Source: Halegenticoccus soli
GTDB taxonomy: Archaea; Halobacteriota; Halobacteria; Halobacteriales; Haloferacaceae
Length of the DNA: 64,000 bases
Assembly: GCF_002844195.1 (NCBI RefSeq)
Contig: NZ_PEND01000001.1
Location: 744,001 to 808,000 of the forward strand
Reading direction: 5' to 3'
Shown here: positions 61,988 through 64,000 of the stretch, piece after piece
Layout: each line of letters starts with the position of its first letter
How positions within the stretch are numbered: position 1 is the first letter of the stretch
Made by a program: the position numbers and the translations under genes
Notes under the pieces: model-generated
Told to the model about the DNA's origin: nothing
Databases searched by the model: none
The model's input: the letters and a program-made list of their open reading frames with translations, nothing else

Positions 61988-63303
61988 CGTCTCTCACCCC
62001 CGTCCGCGCGCGCCGGTCGATTTGGCCGCTCGGAGAGGTCGACGCTCGCCGCGATCTCCTTTCGGTGCCCGAGAAGCCCTTTCGGCCGGGTTTGTACGAA
62101 GTAGACGAGCACGACCCCCGCGAGAACGAAGCGGAGGGACGCGAGGTTCCCGAGCGCGTACGCGAGAAGCGGTGTGACGTCGAGCGAGGCGAGCGGTTCG
62201 ACGGCGGCGACGAAGGTGTCCGGTGCGTCGCCCAGCGGGATCTGCTGTGCGACGAGCCGCCGGACGAACGTCGGCCCTTCGAACAGGAGTCCGACGAAGA
62301 GCGCGCCGCCGATCACGCTGCCAGTGTTGGACCCCGAGCCGCCGATGATGAGCGCGATGAAGATGTAGAACGTCAAGATCGGGAGGAAGTTGTTCGGGCT
62401 GACGTACGACTGGCTGCCCTGCCAGAGGATGCCGCCGAGGCCCATGAGCGCACAGCCGAGCATGAACGTCTTGATCTTGAACCGACCGGTGTCCTTTCCG
62501 AGCGAGCGCGCGACGAGTTCGTCCTCGCGGATCGCCTTCAACACCCGGCCGAACGGCGAGTTGCCGACGCGGGACAGGAGCCGGTAGAACAGCCAGACGA
62601 AGACGACGAGCACCAGCGTGTACGTCCAGTCGACGACGGTGGTGTGCTGGACGCCCGCCGCGCCGAAGAGACCGAACGCGGCCTCGCCGAGGGCGGTCGG
62701 CGGCGACGCCGGGCTGCGGGCGTCGCTGTAGAACAGCGCGTTGATCGGATTCGTCGGCAGCGCCAGCCCCTGTGATCCGCCGGTGCCGAGGTCGACGCCG
62801 GCGATCGAGAACGTCCGGAGGCTCGTGGAGTTGTACACGATCCGAATGATCTCCGACAGCGCCAGGGTGACGATCGCGAGGTAGTCCGCCTTCAACCGGA
62901 GCGCGGGCAGCGCGGCGAGCGCGCCGACGAGCGCGGCGGCGAGCATCCCGCCGACGATTCCCACGGGGAGTGGCAGGCCGAGGCCGGGGAGCCCGCCGGT
63001 TCCGGGGTCCGTCGGCGCGGTGAGCATCGCCATCGTGTAGACGCCGACCGCCATGAAGCCGGCGACGCCGATGTTGAAGAGCCCCGCGTACCCCCACTGG
63101 AGGTTGAGCGCGAGCGCGAGGAGCGCGTAGACGGCCGCGAAGAAGGTGATCCGCTGGAGGGTGCTCGCCAGCCCGTTGGCGTCCAGTCCGAGGAGCACTC
63201 CGAGCAGCCCGAATCCGGCGTACAGCGCGAGGAACACGGCGAGGATCAGCGCGCCGTCGCCGCCGGGCAGGCGGGCCGAGAGTCGGTCGGCGCTCACGCC
63301 CAT
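61984..63303 (-). CDS. livM: Branched-chain amino acid ABC transporter permease LivM
   Basis: A 439-residue permease with about ten membrane segments. LNLQWGYAGLFNIGVAGFMAVGVY and the ATPase-contact loop GRVLKAIREDELVARSLGKDT match LivM. It is longer than E. coli LivM because of a larger central loop (about 175-215). A C-terminal cytoplasmic tail (about 415-439) is Arg/Asp-rich. Third gene of the operon counting from livH. Confidence 0.94.
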   Translation of the reverse strand: MGVSADRLSARLPGGDGALILAVFLALYAGFGLLGVLLGLDANGLASTLQRITFFAAVYALLALALNLQWGYAGLFNIGVAGFMAVGVYTMAMLTAPTDPGTGGLPGLGLPLPVGIVGGMLAAALVGALAALPALRLKADYLAIVTLALSEIIRIVYNSTSLRTFSIAGVDLGTGGSQGLALPTNPINALFYSDARSPASPPTALGEAAFGLFGAAGVQHTTVVDWTYTLVLVVFVWLFYRLLSRVGNSPFGRVLKAIREDELVARSLGKDTGRFKIKTFMLGCALMGLGGILWQGSQSYVSPNNFLPILTFYIFIALIIGGSGSNTGSVIGGALFVGLLFEGPTFVRRLVAQQIPLGDAPDTFVAAVEPLASLDVTPLLAYALGNLASLRFVLAGVVLVYFVQTRPKGLLGHRKEIAASVDLSERPNRPARADGGERR

Positions 63304-63349
63304 CCGCCGTCACCTCCCCTCGCGCGGGCGTTCCGGGCGTGGATCGGGA

Positions 63350-64000
63350 TCACGCCGTCGTCACCCCGCTGAACAGCCCCGACGGTCTCGTGAGGAGGAT
63401 GAGTATCATCACGGCGAAGGCCGCCGCGTGCGTGAAGTCGGAGGGGATCCAGATCAGCGACAGCGTGCTGGCGATCCCGATGGTGAGCCCGCCGAGCATC
63501 GCGCCGTAGATCGAGCCGATCCCGCCGAGGATGACCGCCGCGAAGATCAAAAGGAGCAGCGTCCACCCGTAGTCGAACGAGATCGTTCCGGTCTCGAGCA
63601 CGACGAGGTACCCGGCCGCGCCCGTCAGTCCCCCGCCGATGATCCACGTCGCCCGGACGACCCGCTCGGTCGGAATGCCGGTCACGCGGGCGAGGTCGGG
63701 GTTGTCGGCCATGGCGCGCATCGCCTTGCCGAGTTTCGTCCGCCGGAGCAGCAGGTGTACCCCGCCCATCATCGCGAGCGCGGCGGCGACCAGCGCCAGT
63801 TCGTGGGCGTTGAAGATGAGGTCGATCACCGGCACCGTGTACGTCGGCAGCGTGCCGCCGGTGATCCCCGTCCGGCTCGTTCCGAAGACGAACGCCAGCA
63901 GGTATCGGAGCGCGAGCGCGACGCCGATGCTGGCAATCAGAAGCGAGATGGCTCCCTGGCCGCGCATGGGACGGTAGACGAGCCGGTCGAGCGCGAGCGC
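63350..64000 (-). CDS. livH: Branched-chain amino acid ABC transporter permease LivH (partial)
   Basis: The C-terminal 216 residues are present; the N-terminus is beyond the right edge. LLIASIGVALALRYLLAFVFG, GKAMRAMADNPDLARVTGIP (ATPase-contact loop) and the final LLTRPSGLFSG are LivH/LivM features. With LivM it forms the channel. A stretch of 46 bp separates it from livM. Confidence 0.93.
   Translation of the reverse strand, partial: ALALDRLVYRPMRGQGAISLLIASIGVALALRYLLAFVFGTSRTGITGGTLPTYTVPVIDLIFNAHELALVAAALAMMGGVHLLLRRTKLGKAMRAMADNPDLARVTGIPTERVVRATWIIGGGLTGAAGYLVVLETGTISFDYGWTLLLLIFAAVILGGIGSIYGAMLGGLTIGIASTLSLIWIPSDFTHAAAFAVMILILLTRPSGLFSGVTTA

Noticed and set aside
1-64000. tRNA, rRNA, CRISPR arrays, integrases, complete insertion sequences
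   Set aside because: I looked through the intergenic stretches and saw no cloverleaf, no regular repeat-spacer pattern and no transposase. A tRNAscan or CRISPR tool could not be run.

Overview
This window is chromosomal DNA of a halophilic archaeon (class Halobacteria). Evidence: very high GC with strongly GC-biased third codon positions, acidic proteins, many twin-arginine (Tat) signal peptides and Tat lipoboxes, TATA-like boxes about 25 nt before start codons (leaderless transcripts), archaeal replication factor C, EF-1 alpha, an archaeal-type CoaD, an XPB-Bax1 pair and several haloarchaeal small-protein families. Genus cannot be decided from the sequence. I see no rRNA, tRNA, CRISPR array, integrase or intact insertion sequence.

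Layout. 1-5178: dipeptide/oligopeptide ABC transporter operon on the minus strand (binding protein, two permeases, two ATPases, the last cut by the window edge). 5324-12019: RNase HI, a structured inverted-repeat element, malic enzyme, a membrane protein, an M24 peptidase homologue that has lost metal ligands, and heme A synthase. 12154-15497: polar amino acid ABC transporter. 16352-20416: biotin operon bioB-bioU-bioF-bioD; no bioA is present and the second gene fits BioU, the suicide enzyme that replaces BioA. 20581-29500: LLM flavin oxidoreductase, Cys-rich copper-storage-like protein, M14 carboxypeptidase, replication factor C large subunit, Rieske protein, acetyltransferases and an amidohydrolase. 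29633-31737: HTH regulator and HMG-CoA synthase (mevalonate pathway), convergent. 31839-36534: a frameshifted pilin-like surface protein, DUF2150 protein, TatD hydrolase, NYN nuclease and small proteins. 36606-39858: AbrB-type protein, XPB helicase and its nuclease partner Bax1.

40001-42169: membrane proteins and EF-1 alpha. 42170-42883 is a less GC-rich intergenic region with a candidate 37-residue leaderless gene. 42884-47611: a 1575-residue Tat-exported multicopper oxidase of the giant MnxG/ceruloplasmin type with a His-rich insertion and an FG-GAP-like tail; this is the most striking gene here. 47723-53032: aspartoacylase-like enzyme, NAD(P)H-hydrate epimerase, small HTH protein, exported hydrolase, and a DsbA-like lipoprotein overlapping a membrane protein with its own CxxC. 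53771-58122: the glycine cleavage operon gcvT-gcvH-gcvPA-gcvPB. 58403-58876: coaD. 59112-64000: branched-chain amino acid type ABC transporter (binding protein on the plus strand; livF, livG, livM and partial livH on the minus strand, converging on it).

The most useful items for follow-up are the giant multicopper oxidase, the BioU/atypical BioB biotin operon, the paired inverted element at 5963-6299 whose hairpin stems covary, the DsbA-membrane protein pair, the split pilin-like gene and several degenerating or pseudo-enzyme paralogues.
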